A stretch of DNA of 15,517 bases from CAYOLL01 sp964404765 [NCBI: uncultured Gemmatimonadota bacterium]. Its GTDB lineage: Bacteria > 4572-55. The translations under genes and the position numbers were made by a program. The DNA lies in the NCBI GenBank assembly GCA_964404765.1, contig CAYOLL010000142.1, positions 1 through 15,517 of the forward strand, in the 5' to 3' direction. The notes under the pieces were generated by a model. It was not told the origin of the DNA. It saw only the letters and a list, made by a program, of their open reading frames with translations, and made no database searches. Below are positions 7,029 to 14,374 of the stretch, piece by piece (within the stretch, counting starts at the first letter, position 1; the number at the start of each line of letters is the position of its first letter).

Positions 7029-8042
7029 ATGTCTGAATCCAACATCAACATTGGTATTATCGGCGTGGGGCGAACCGCCCAAACCGTTCATTTGCCGGCA
7101 TATCAGCAAATCAAGCAAGCCAATATTTTGGCCATTGCCGATATTGACGAAACCCGTGTCAAATGGGTGGCCAGCCGCAGCAATATTCACCATGCCTACA
7201 CCGACTACCGCCGGTTACTGGAAAACAATGATATCCAGGCGGTGGACGTATGCGTACCTACCTTTCTTCATCATCAGGTTGTCATGGACAGCTTAGCCGC
7301 CGGCAAACACGTTTTTTGTGAAAAGCCCATGGCCCTTACCCTAACCCACTGCCGACAAATGATTGCCGCCGCAGAAAAAGCCGACCGTCTGCTGATGATT
7401 GGCGTCAACCAGCGCTATCGTCCGGATGTACAAATGCTTAAATCCTGGTTAGACACGAAGACGCTCGGCAAAGTTTATTATATTAAAGCCGGTTGGCTGT
7501 TTGGGTTAAATCGCTGGGAAACCAATCCCCATTTGCCGCGGGCGGTTGCCGCGGGCAGTGGTGCGCTGTATGATGTCGGCCAGCCAATGCTCGATCTGAT
7601 GTTGTGGTTGTTGGATTTTCCGGAAATTGCCGAAATGAACGGCTCATCGTTTTCACTGTCAGAATTCAACGAATCAGACTTTGCTACAGTTTATTTAAAA
7701 ACGAAAGACCAAACGACGCTGTTGCTGGAAGTCAGTTGGAGTTTGACTTCGGAAACCGACTTTACCTATTTAACGGTCAACGGCGCCAAAGGTATGGCGG
7801 CGCTTAATCCTTTACGCACGAATAAAGATAAAATTATTCTCAAAGAAAAAGACGGCGTTCTGATTAATGTAACGCCGCCGATCAAAACCGGTAAAAGTGT
7901 CTACCTGAAATCGTATGAAGTGGAGTTGCGCCATTTTATTGATTGTATCGCTTCAGATCGTACGCCGGTTTCCCCTGGCCGCCAAATGCTGGCCAGCATG
8001 GAAATTTTAAAGCAGCTCTTCGATGCGGATAAAAAGACCTGA
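7029..8042 (+). CDS. Gfo/Idh/MocA-family oxidoreductase, catalytic His replaced
   Basis: A 337-residue NAD(P)-dependent dehydrogenase of the Gfo/Idh/MocA family, usually acting on sugars or inositol-like polyols. The Rossmann fingerprint GIIGVGRTAQTVH is at residues 9-21, ADID (37-40) ends the second strand, and the catalytic EKP is at 98-100. The usual D-x-x-x-H pair of the C-terminal domain appears as DVGQPMLD (182-189): Asp182 is kept, but Pro186 stands where the proton-relaying His is expected. The enzyme may be non-catalytic or use another residue. There is no good ribosome binding site before ATG 7029, and the gap to the aminotransferase is only 43 bases, so it may be co-transcribed with it. 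Confidence 0.85.
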   Translation: MSESNINIGIIGVGRTAQTVHLPAYQQIKQANILAIADIDETRVKWVASRSNIHHAYTDYRRLLENNDIQAVDVCVPTFLHHQVVMDSLAAGKHVFCEKPMALTLTHCRQMIAAAEKADRLLMIGVNQRYRPDVQMLKSWLDTKTLGKVYYIKAGWLFGLNRWETNPHLPRAVAAGSGALYDVGQPMLDLMLWLLDFPEIAEMNGSSFSLSEFNESDFATVYLKTKDQTTLLLEVSWSLTSETDFTYLTVNGAKGMAALNPLRTNKDKIILKEKDGVLINVTPPIKTGKSVYLKSYEVELRHFIDCIASDRTPVSPGRQMLASMEILKQLFDADKKT

Positions 8043-8094
8043 GCCGGTTTCCAGCTTTCAACGCAGGCACATTCGTCATCATTCCAAGCACACC

Positions 8095-11000
8095 ATGACC
8101 AAATTACACTCACTACAGCTCCTCTTTGGCACATCCTTAACCAGCGAAATTGAAACGGAAAAATGGCTGGCCAAGCTACGTTTCTTTGCGCTCGGCTGCG
8201 TCATTTTACTGATTTATTTCTATACCCGATTTGCGCCGGAATTTATCCTTAAGCCCGAACTGATCGTCATCACCGGCTGGTTGTTGGGTTATAATCTGGT
8301 CAACGCCTTTTTGCTTAGCCGCAACATTTATCATCCCCTCGTTAAGTTTGTTACCGCCGCCGGTGATATTCTCTGCGCCGCGTTGCTGGTTCGCATTACC
8401 GGCTCCGTCAACAGTCCATTTTTGATCGGCTTTACAATCTCTATTTTTGTTTATGGCGTCCGCTATCAGCTTTTGTTTGCCCTCTATATCGCCGCTCTGG
8501 TGACTTCCGGATATATTGGAATTGTTCTGCTAATGGACCCGCGGCTGGGTTTGACCGGCACCGAGAACATTCTGGTCGATCTGGCCATGACCTTTGTTTG
8601 GATATTGACCGAGCCTTTTTCTGCTTCAGCACAAATTCAGCAATCGGATGTCCACGATTTGGTTGTTAATGAGTTTATTAAAATTGCCTTTTGGTGGATT
8701 GCCGGAATTATTGCCGGCTTTATTGGCTCGCTGCTGGCCGATGAACAAACAGAAATTCAGGCAGCTCATGACTCGCTGCAGCATAAAGTCGGTGAGTTTG
8801 AACATCTGCAGGAGCAATACGACGCCAAACAGACCGAGTTAGACAACTCGCTGGTCGATTTAAAAGTGCAGGCCCGTCAGTTGGAACAGGAGCGAGATCG
8901 TTCCGTCTCGCTGTCCAACGAGCTGAAGATGATCCGTCAGCATTCGCAAAACGTCAACAATACCTTTGACATCGACGAAATCTACAAATTTACCGCCCAA
9001 TCCATGAGCGAACTAATGGGCGTCGATTTTACGGAAATTTATCGCCTTGATGTTGGGAAAAAAATAGGCCACACCCGCACCGAATACAGCAACAGCAATG
9101 GCGAAATGCGCCCCTTGGACACCCGGTTGGCCATCGCCAAAAACCCGGTTGTGCTGCTGCTGCAAAAACTCCACGCCCCGCTGGCCGTCGAAGATGTCGC
9201 CGACGAAAAAGCGCCGCGTCCGCTGACCAACCTGATGCGCGCCTACGGCTTTAAATCCGCCATGCTGGTGCCGATCATCGTCAACAATAAAGTGGACGGC
9301 GTGATCGGTCTGGAAGAGGCCGAGCGGCAGCGCGTCTTTGTCCCGCACGAAACGCAATTGTGCATTACCCTGGCCGGTCAGGCCGCCCGCGCTATTGAGC
9401 GCGCCCGCCTGTTTGAAGAGACCAAATTCACCAGCAGCAAGCTGCAACAAGCCTTTATCAGTTTGTCCGAACAAACCAAGTCCATCGAAAAACGCGCTCA
9501 GGAATTGGCATTAATCAACGAAGTATCCCGCTCGCTGAGCGCTACGCTGGATTTTGACACCATGATCCAGACCGTGTTGAGCCAGATGGCCACGCTGATC
9601 AATGTCAGCCGCAGCGTCCTCTTTTTGGCCGATGAAAAAGAAGGCTTTATCCGCATGGTCGGCGAGTTCGACAGCACCAGCCAGAAGATTCGTGAAATGG
9701 GCGATGTCTTTAAAACCGACAACCACCCCATGCTCAAAGAAGTGATGGATAACGCTAAAGTTATCAATATCCCGGATACGAATGATCCGGCGCTCGACCC
9801 CGTGGTGCGCCAGAATTTTGCGGCCTACGGCATCAAATCCATGCTGATGGTGCCGCTGATCTTTCGCGGCAAAACGACCGGCTTGCTGGGTCTGGACGAA
9901 ATGCACGAGCAGCGCGAATTTACCGAAGAAGAAGTCAATTTTGTCCAACTGCTGTGCAACCAGGCCGCCATCGCCATCGAAAACTCACTGCTGTATACCA
10001 ACGTGGAACAAGGCATCGTGGCCCTGCGTGAATTTAACGAGCAGCTAAGTGCGTTGTATGAAGTCTCCACCTCGTTGACCGTACAGCTTTCCACGAAAGA
10101 TGTGTTGTGCCAGTTGATGGACATTTTGGGCCATACTTTTGATGTGGAAATCGGTCAGGCAATTCTGTTGGACCCGGATACAAAATTATCCTGTTTGACG
10201 GCCATTTACGAATCCACTAAAAACAAAACCGAGTATTTAGATCAATCTACCGAAATTAATGAAACATTCCCATCGTTTAAAGTCATGCAGGACAAAAATA
10301 TTTTGATAGTCGAAAACCTGGAAGCCGAGGGGCAAGTGGTGCCGGTCCATTTGGTGGATCAGGTAAGAATCGGCGCGGCCCGCTCGGTGATAGTGGTGCC
10401 GATGGTCGCCGCCGGGCAGTTGATGGGCGCAATCGAGCTTTATCTCAAAACCGCCGGCGCGTTCCCGGAAGACCGAATCAAGCTGATTTCCACCGCCGCC
10501 AATCAGGCGGCCATCTCTATGGAAAATTCGCGTTTGTTCCAGGAAATTCAGGAAGCGACCGCGAAATTGGAAATCGTCAGCGAGGCCAAATCCAATTTTG
10601 TCTCCATCGTCTCGCATGATTTGCGGACGCCGCTGACTTCCATCAAATCCTTTAGCGAAATCATGATTGACGAGTTGGAAGAAGGCGAGTCCGATCCGGA
10701 AAATCAAAAACGCTTTCTCGGCATTATCGTCAACGAAACGGATCGCCTGACCCGGCTGATTAACGATCTGCTGGACCTGTCCAAGATTGAATCGGGCAAG
10801 ATGGACTGGCATTTTGAGCTGCAGGATTTTGCGCCGGTGATGAAGCATTCCGCCGCGACTTTTTCCGGCGCAGCGCTCGGCAAAAATATTGCATTTGATA
10901 TGAAGGTTGATGACGAAAATCTGCCCCAGGTGAAGATTGACAAAGATCGTTTTATGCAGGTAATTGCCAACCTGCTGTCCAACGCGATCAAGTTTACCGA

Positions 11001-11304
11001 TGAAGGCGGGCGGGTGGCGGTGTCACTGGAAAAGAAGGAGACCCATCTGCTGGGCTGCGTGGCCGATTCCGGCGTGGGTATTCCGGCCGATCAAGTCAAT
11101 CTCGTATTCGAGCGCTTCCGTCAGGTCAAAACCAAGCGCAACAAGCGCAAGCATGAAGGCACCGGCCTGGGTCTGGCCATTGCCAAGGAAGTGATCGAGC
11201 ATCACGGCGGCAAGATTTGGGTGGAAAGCGTGTTGGGCGAAGGCAGTCGGTTTTTCTTTACCATTCCGTTGGAGTTTCACCCGCCAACGGAAGCGGCCGG
11301 ATAA
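8095..11304 (+). CDS. Membrane sensor histidine kinase with three GAF domains
   Basis: A 1069-residue inner-membrane sensor kinase. Six or seven hydrophobic segments lie within residues 27-214, followed by a coiled coil (about 217-285). Three GAF domains follow at about 285-440, 470-632 and 650-817, the first two ending in very similar VGLEEAE/GLDEMHE...AAIAIE-type stretches. HisKA comes next with the phosphoacceptor His841 (SIVSHDLRTPLTS), then HATPase_c at about 949-1058 with N box (VIANLLSNAIKF), DSGVGIP, FERFRQ and GTGLGLAIAKEV. All kinase motifs are intact, and there is no receiver domain. I chose ATG 8095; an ATG at 8023 would overlap the upstream gene by 20 bases, and neither has a clear RBS. 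No response regulator is adjacent, so the partner is elsewhere. The signal is unknown; GAF domains may sense small molecules or redox state. Confidence 0.92.
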   Translation: MTKLHSLQLLFGTSLTSEIETEKWLAKLRFFALGCVILLIYFYTRFAPEFILKPELIVITGWLLGYNLVNAFLLSRNIYHPLVKFVTAAGDILCAALLVRITGSVNSPFLIGFTISIFVYGVRYQLLFALYIAALVTSGYIGIVLLMDPRLGLTGTENILVDLAMTFVWILTEPFSASAQIQQSDVHDLVVNEFIKIAFWWIAGIIAGFIGSLLADEQTEIQAAHDSLQHKVGEFEHLQEQYDAKQTELDNSLVDLKVQARQLEQERDRSVSLSNELKMIRQHSQNVNNTFDIDEIYKFTAQSMSELMGVDFTEIYRLDVGKKIGHTRTEYSNSNGEMRPLDTRLAIAKNPVVLLLQKLHAPLAVEDVADEKAPRPLTNLMRAYGFKSAMLVPIIVNNKVDGVIGLEEAERQRVFVPHETQLCITLAGQAARAIERARLFEETKFTSSKLQQAFISLSEQTKSIEKRAQELALINEVSRSLSATLDFDTMIQTVLSQMATLINVSRSVLFLADEKEGFIRMVGEFDSTSQKIREMGDVFKTDNHPMLKEVMDNAKVINIPDTNDPALDPVVRQNFAAYGIKSMLMVPLIFRGKTTGLLGLDEMHEQREFTEEEVNFVQLLCNQAAIAIENSLLYTNVEQGIVALREFNEQLSALYEVSTSLTVQLSTKDVLCQLMDILGHTFDVEIGQAILLDPDTKLSCLTAIYESTKNKTEYLDQSTEINETFPSFKVMQDKNILIVENLEAEGQVVPVHLVDQVRIGAARSVIVVPMVAAGQLMGAIELYLKTAGAFPEDRIKLISTAANQAAISMENSRLFQEIQEATAKLEIVSEAKSNFVSIVSHDLRTPLTSIKSFSEIMIDELEEGESDPENQKRFLGIIVNETDRLTRLINDLLDLSKIESGKMDWHFELQDFAPVMKHSAATFSGAALGKNIAFDMKVDDENLPQVKIDKDRFMQVIANLLSNAIKFTDEGGRVAVSLEKKETHLLGCVADSGVGIPADQVNLVFERFRQVKTKRNKRKHEGTGLGLAIAKEVIEHHGGKIWVESVLGEGSRFFFTIPLEFHPPTEAAG

Positions 11305-11367
11305 AATTAACCGCCATACAGTTACAGTGTTTTTTGACCGCCAAATAGATAATCTTTTACCCGACCC

Positions 11368-11571
11368 TTACCCAGCCGACGATTGACTTTTGCACAAAAA
11401 TTCCGGCGCAAAATTTGCCCCGTTTGGTCACTCGATGGTATTTGTGTCCGGATTAACACGCACTTGCAGGAACAATGTCAAATTCTTGAGCGGTTCAAAG
11501 ACTTCTCCATAAAGTTCGGCTTCCAAATCCACGTCCTTGCACTGACCGTCGTTAAATGTCAACCGCAATAC
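11368..11571 (-). pseudogene. Decayed DUF2442-family gene
   Basis: Read on the minus strand, 11571-11431 encodes RLTFNDGQCKDVDLEAEL, then YGEVFEPLKNLTLFLQVRVN and PDTNTIE. It meets a TGA at 11430-11428 and continues in the same frame as PNGANFAPEFL to a stop at 11370-11368. The order (FNDG, V-DL, VF-L, Q-RV, I-WPNGA-FAPE) is the DUF2442 pattern, and the TGA sits exactly where the conserved Trp (TGG) belongs. There is no start codon: a TAG lies just upstream at 11574-11572. DUF2442 proteins often pair with DUF4160 in toxin-antitoxin-like loci. This one is a remnant, and it explains most of the gap between the kinase and the first leader copy. Confidence 0.75.
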
Positions 11572-11614
11572 CTATAAAATCTTTGCATCTTTATATTTTT
11601 TAAGCTAATTTGTA

Positions 11615-11650
11615 TGCCGTACAGGAAAGTCTGTGCGGCATTTTTGTTTT
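11615..11650 (+). terminator. Rho-independent terminator
   Basis: TGCCGTACAG (11615-11624) pairs with CTGTGCGGCA (11631-11640) through ten pairs including one G-T wobble, around the loop GAAAGT. TTTTTGTTTT follows directly. It would stop plus-strand transcription coming from the kinase side, 30 bases before leader copy 1. Confidence 0.85.
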
Positions 11651-11680
11651 GTAAAATCCCCGCCACAAAAGGAAAGCCAC

Positions 11681-11860
11681 ATGCCCGAGGAAACCAAATC
11701 CCCCGAAGTAAAAGAAACCGCCCCCCAACTCGAAGGCGGCACGTACGAAATCATCGGCAAGCAGCTGAACGCCACCGGCGCGGAACTGCGCGGTCGGCTG
11801 AACGACGCCCGCAAGCAGGTCACCACCTTGCGAAGGTTACAGTTGGCAAAAAGCACATAA
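11681..11860 (+). CDS. Leader copy 1: truncated N-terminus of a DNA-repair-ATPase-like protein
   Basis: A 59-codon frame starts at ATG 11681 with AAAGGAAAG upstream. It encodes MPEETKSPEVKETAPQLEGG, then TYEIIGKQLNATGAELRGRL and NDARKQV. From memory, the GTYEII-x-RL...LRxRLxxLN-x-ARKxV pattern is the opening of large bacterial proteins annotated as DNA repair ATPase (well over 1,000 residues). Here the homology ends after codon 47, where a REP motif begins, and the last 12 residues (TTLRRLQLAKST) are encoded by repeat DNA. Compared with copy 4 it has lost nine bases (the KLN codons) between two CTGAAC repeats and has GKQ for RKR. Whether the peptide is made is unknown. Confidence 0.6.
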   Translation: MPEETKSPEVKETAPQLEGGTYEIIGKQLNATGAELRGRLNDARKQVTTLRRLQLAKST

Positions 11861-12234
11861 CGACCAAATTTTCACACTCCTTCCAAGTTCACCTTCGCAA
11901 GGTTATTTTTGTTGAGCGGCTAACCTTGCGAAGGGAACGTTCGACCATTTCAGAATATTTGAAAGTTTTATCTATCGCATGAAGTTTACCCTCCGCAAGG
12001 GGATTTGCTATGAAAAACAATATTTTTGTCGAGCGGCTAACCTTGCGAAGGGAACGTTCGACCATTTCAGAATATTTGAAAGTTTTATCTATCGCATGAA
12101 GTTTACCCTTCGCAAGGTGATTTGCTATGAAAAACAATATTTTTGTCGAGCGGCTAACCTTGCGAAGGGACACGTTCGACCGTTTCAGAATATATGAAAG
12201 TTTTATCTACGCATGAAGTTTACCCTCCGCAAGG
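11826..12234. repeat. REP array upstream of RAYT 1 (eight motifs)
   Basis: The 11-base motif occurs in two orientations. CCTTGCGAAGG is at 11826, 11924, 12041 and 12158; CCTTCGCAAGG is at 11892 and 12107, with the variant CCTCCGCAAGG at 11990 and 12224. Inside each 117-bp unit one motif of each orientation is 55-56 bases apart, so they can pair with each other as well as fold into small CCTT/AAGG hairpins. This is the organisation expected of REP/BIME elements served by a RAYT. Confidence 0.88.
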
Positions 12235-12255
12235 TGATTTGCTATGAAAAACAAT
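11914..12255 (+). repeat. Three tandem 117-bp units that include the RAYT start codon
   Basis: Units begin at 11914, 12031 and 12148, each opening with GAGCGGCTAACC. ATGAAAAACAAT lies 96 bases into every unit (12010, 12127, 12244), so the first four codons of RAYT 1 are present three times and only the last is followed by the gene. The corresponding stretch before RAYT 2 has one unit (15295 onward). The units differ by a few substitutions and small indels. Confidence 0.9.
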
Positions 12256-12831
12256 GATCCATATCTCAAAGGACATGCCTATCACATATTCAATCGGGGT
12301 TGCAATCGCGAACGCATCTTTTTTACGGATGCCAACTACGTCTATCTGCTCAAAAAAATCAAAGAAACTCACGGCAAGTACGGCGCTAATCTGATCGCCT
12401 ATTGTTTGATGCCAAATCATTACCACTTTCTTGTGCAGCAGCAAACCGATCGGCCTCTCTCGGATTGGCTGCAAAACATTTTCAATGGCTATTCTCAAGC
12501 CATCAACAAGCAAGAAAGACGAAGCGGCACGCTTTTCCAGGGCCGACCCAAAAATATTGATATTTATGATGACCGATATTTCATCCAGCTTGCGCTGTAT
12601 ATTCACTACAATCCCGTCGAAGCCGGACTGGTAAAAAAGCCTGAAGATTGGTTGTACTCAAATTATCTTGAATGGGCTGGAAAACGAAATGGCTCCTTGG
12701 TTGATCGTGAAATGGTCAATGCCTATTTCAGATCGCCCGCCGACTATGAAAAATTGATGACGGAATACGATTTGGAAAAGAGTCTGAAAGATGATAAATT
12801 GGAATCGTTTACGGTAGATTTTGTAAAGTAG
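12244..12831 (+). CDS. RAYT: REP-associated tyrosine transposase (IS200-like Y1 family)
   Basis: A 195-residue HUH/Y1 nuclease. RAYTs bind and cut REP hairpins as single-stranded DNA and are thought to spread REP/BIME sequences. Visible features are the N-terminal HIFNRGCNR (14-22, the NRG signature), the metal-binding HUH motif in MPNHYHFLV (His59, His61), and ALYIHYNPVEAGLV (117-130), which holds the catalytic Tyr, probably Tyr119. The length is typical and the gene looks intact. ATG 12244 has no clear Shine-Dalgarno; GCAAGGTGATTTGCT, including part of a REP motif, precedes it. It is flanked left by eight REP motifs and right by five, in cis as expected for a REP-RAYT locus. Confidence 0.92.
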   Translation: MKNNDPYLKGHAYHIFNRGCNRERIFFTDANYVYLLKKIKETHGKYGANLIAYCLMPNHYHFLVQQQTDRPLSDWLQNIFNGYSQAINKQERRSGTLFQGRPKNIDIYDDRYFIQLALYIHYNPVEAGLVKKPEDWLYSNYLEWAGKRNGSLVDREMVNAYFRSPADYEKLMTEYDLEKSLKDDKLESFTVDFVK

Positions 12832-13036
12832 CGTTGCGAAGGTTATATTTGCGTCGAAGTTAGTGCGTCAAGGTTTTCGAGAATTTTTTAGCGTGACCTT
12901 CGCAAGGTTATTGTTACAACCGGCTAACCTTGCGAAGGGCTACGACCGACCATCTCAGAATATTTGCCCGTCTGTCCATCGCCCAAAGTTTACCCTTCGC
13001 AAGGTGGAACTCACACAAAAGTTACCCTTCGCAAGG
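12832..13036. repeat. REP array downstream of RAYT 1 (five motifs)
   Basis: Motifs are at 12832 (CGTTGCGAAGG, one change), 12897 (CCTTCGCAAGG), 12928 (CCTTGCGAAGG), and 12994 and 13026 (both CCTTCGCAAGG). The stretch 12921-13006 is a diverged copy of the 117-bp unit found before RAYT 1, in the same orientation, with CGGCTAACC, TCAGAATATTTG and AAGTTTACCC preserved. RAYT 1 is thus bracketed by related units as direct repeats. The last motif ends 16 bases before leader copy 2. Confidence 0.85.
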
Positions 13037-13052
13037 TGGAAAGGAAAGTCAC

Positions 13053-13235
13053 ATGCCCGAAGAAACCAAATCCCCCGAAGTAAAAGAAACCGCCCCGCAA
13101 CTCGAAGGCGGCACGTACGAAATCATCCGCAAGCGGCTGTACGCTACCGGCGCAGAACTGCGCGGTCGGCTGAACAAGCTGAGCGTGTATCCTCGCACGA
13201 GAGCTCATTCAGTAGTGTTACAACGAAAGCAATAA
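13053..13235 (+). CDS. Leader copy 2: truncated N-terminus of a DNA-repair-ATPase-like protein
   Basis: A 60-codon frame starts at ATG 13053 with GGAAAGGAAAG upstream. Residues 1-43 match copy 4 except for Tyr30 in place of Asn and EV in place of DT near the start. Homology stops at about 13182 (RLNKL), and 17 unrelated residues run to a stop at 13235, twelve bases before the nuclease gene. The short frame and the nuclease could be co-translated. It may be a fossil or a made peptide. Confidence 0.55.
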   Translation: MPEETKSPEVKETAPQLEGGTYEIIRKRLYATGAELRGRLNKLSVYPRTRAHSVVLQRKQ

Positions 13236-13246
13236 AGGACTCAATT

Positions 13247-14176
13247 ATGAAAAATGATGGGAAACAACTTGAAAAGTTTGTAAAAGCGATTGAAGCAGCA
13301 CTTCTTCCAGCCGGATTTGATGTTAAGCTTAATGAAAGAGTATTTGACGGCGATGGCAACCAAATAGCGGAATTTGACATAATAGTCACAGGCAAAATAG
13401 GTTCTGCTTCTTTCAAATGGTTAATTGAATGCCGTGATCGCAGCTCTCAAGGACCTGCGCCAGTGAGTTGGATTGAGCAGCTTGTAGGGAGGCGGGAACG
13501 TTTTAATTTTGATAAAGTGACTGCTGTTTCAACAACTGGCTTTGCGGTCGGAGCTCGAAGTTTTGCAAAGGAAAAAGGGATTGAACTTCGTAGAATGACA
13601 AATGTTACTTTGGACAACCTTTTAGATTGCTTCCAAATTAGCCACATTGAGCATATAAATCAGCGTGGAAATTTGATTAATAACTGTGAGATTCAATACA
13701 ATATTGGAACGCCAATTACTACGCTCCAAAAGATCCAACAGAAAACGAATTTATCGACAATAGATTCACCGTTTCTAATCTCAAAAAAAGATGGTAAGAT
13801 CGTTAGTTTACTTGAAGCTTGGCAAGGTGTTTTGAATATTTCGTCAGATATTTTTAACGATATCTATCCAAACCAACCACCTGTTGTAAAGCAAATTATT
13901 GCAAACTATCCCGATCCATTAGATAGGTATCAAGTCAAATGTGATGCTGAGAGAATAGATGTTGTGCGAATTGTTTTTGAAGCAGAGCTTTCTATTAGTT
14001 CGATAAGTATTCCCATTTTTGAAATTGTGCAGTACGAACCTTTTGAGGAAGAAAACATCATTGCGCAATCCTTAATTTTTAAAATAGATGAGACATCACA
14101 ACAACTTATTATTCACGGTATTCGCTCTGATAATGGATTAAAAATAGCCGTTCAATCGGTACCTTTAGTACATTGA
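13247..14176 (+). CDS. Restriction-endonuclease-like protein (PD-(D/E)XK, Mrr-type nuclease domain)
   Basis: A 309-residue protein. The first ~120 residues look like a Mrr/RecB-type nuclease domain: an N-terminal helix (KQLEKFVKAIEAAL), GNQIAEFDIIVTG with Asp44, then FKWLIECRDR with Glu61-Cys62-Arg63 as the E-x-K element with Arg for Lys, WIEQLVGRRERF, and VSTTGFAVGARSFAKEKGIE as the last strand-helix pair. The remaining ~190 residues match nothing I recognise and may bind DNA or a partner. No methylase or helicase is adjacent. The start ATG 13247 has AAAGGA upstream; a longer frame from 12863 is read-through of repeats and leader 2 in another frame. The gene is visibly more AT-rich than the leaders around it, which suggests separate origin. 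Confidence 0.75.
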   Translation: MKNDGKQLEKFVKAIEAALLPAGFDVKLNERVFDGDGNQIAEFDIIVTGKIGSASFKWLIECRDRSSQGPAPVSWIEQLVGRRERFNFDKVTAVSTTGFAVGARSFAKEKGIELRRMTNVTLDNLLDCFQISHIEHINQRGNLINNCEIQYNIGTPITTLQKIQQKTNLSTIDSPFLISKKDGKIVSLLEAWQGVLNISSDIFNDIYPNQPPVVKQIIANYPDPLDRYQVKCDAERIDVVRIVFEAELSISSISIPIFEIVQYEPFEEENIIAQSLIFKIDETSQQLIIHGIRSDNGLKIAVQSVPLVH

Positions 14177-14212
14177 TAACATTGATACTTAAATTTTTCA
14201 AAGGAATAACAT

Positions 14213-14331
14213 ATGCCCGACCCAACCCCGCCCCCGACACAAAAGAAACCACCCCCCAACTCGAAGGCGGCACGTACGAAATCATCCGCAAGCGGCTGAA
14301 CGCCACTGGCGCAGAACTGCGCGGTCGGCTG
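14213..14331 (+). pseudogene. Leader copy 3: frameshifted N-terminal fragment
   Basis: ATG 14213 follows TCAAAGGAATAACAT. A change of several bases with a one-base loss within the first eight codons puts the rest out of frame, so translation from this ATG stops at 14299 after 28 residues. The DNA from about 14234 to 14331 still matches the other copies closely and in its own frame encodes LEGGTYEIIRKRLNATGAEL and RGRL. Homology ends at 14331, the earliest cut of the four copies. It sits 36 bases after the nuclease gene and 43 before vapB. Confidence 0.75.
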
Positions 14332-14374
14332 CATAACACATTACGCTAACTTAACATGTCGAAAGGAGATAACC

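Noticed and set aside
9013-9474. Long minus-strand frames within the histidine kinase
   Set aside because: They mirror GAF-coding DNA; the plus-strand domains are unambiguous.
11826-13036. Possible CRISPR array from the regularly repeated CCTTCGCAAGG/CCTTGCGAAGG motif
   Set aside because: The motif alternates orientation, spacing is uneven, the sequence between motifs is itself repeated and not unique, and no cas gene is present. REP with RAYT explains it.
12863-13246. N-terminal extension giving a 437-residue nuclease protein
   Set aside because: The frame runs through REP DNA and leader copy 2 out of its coding frame, giving Arg-rich low-quality protein. The ATG at 13247 has a proper RBS.
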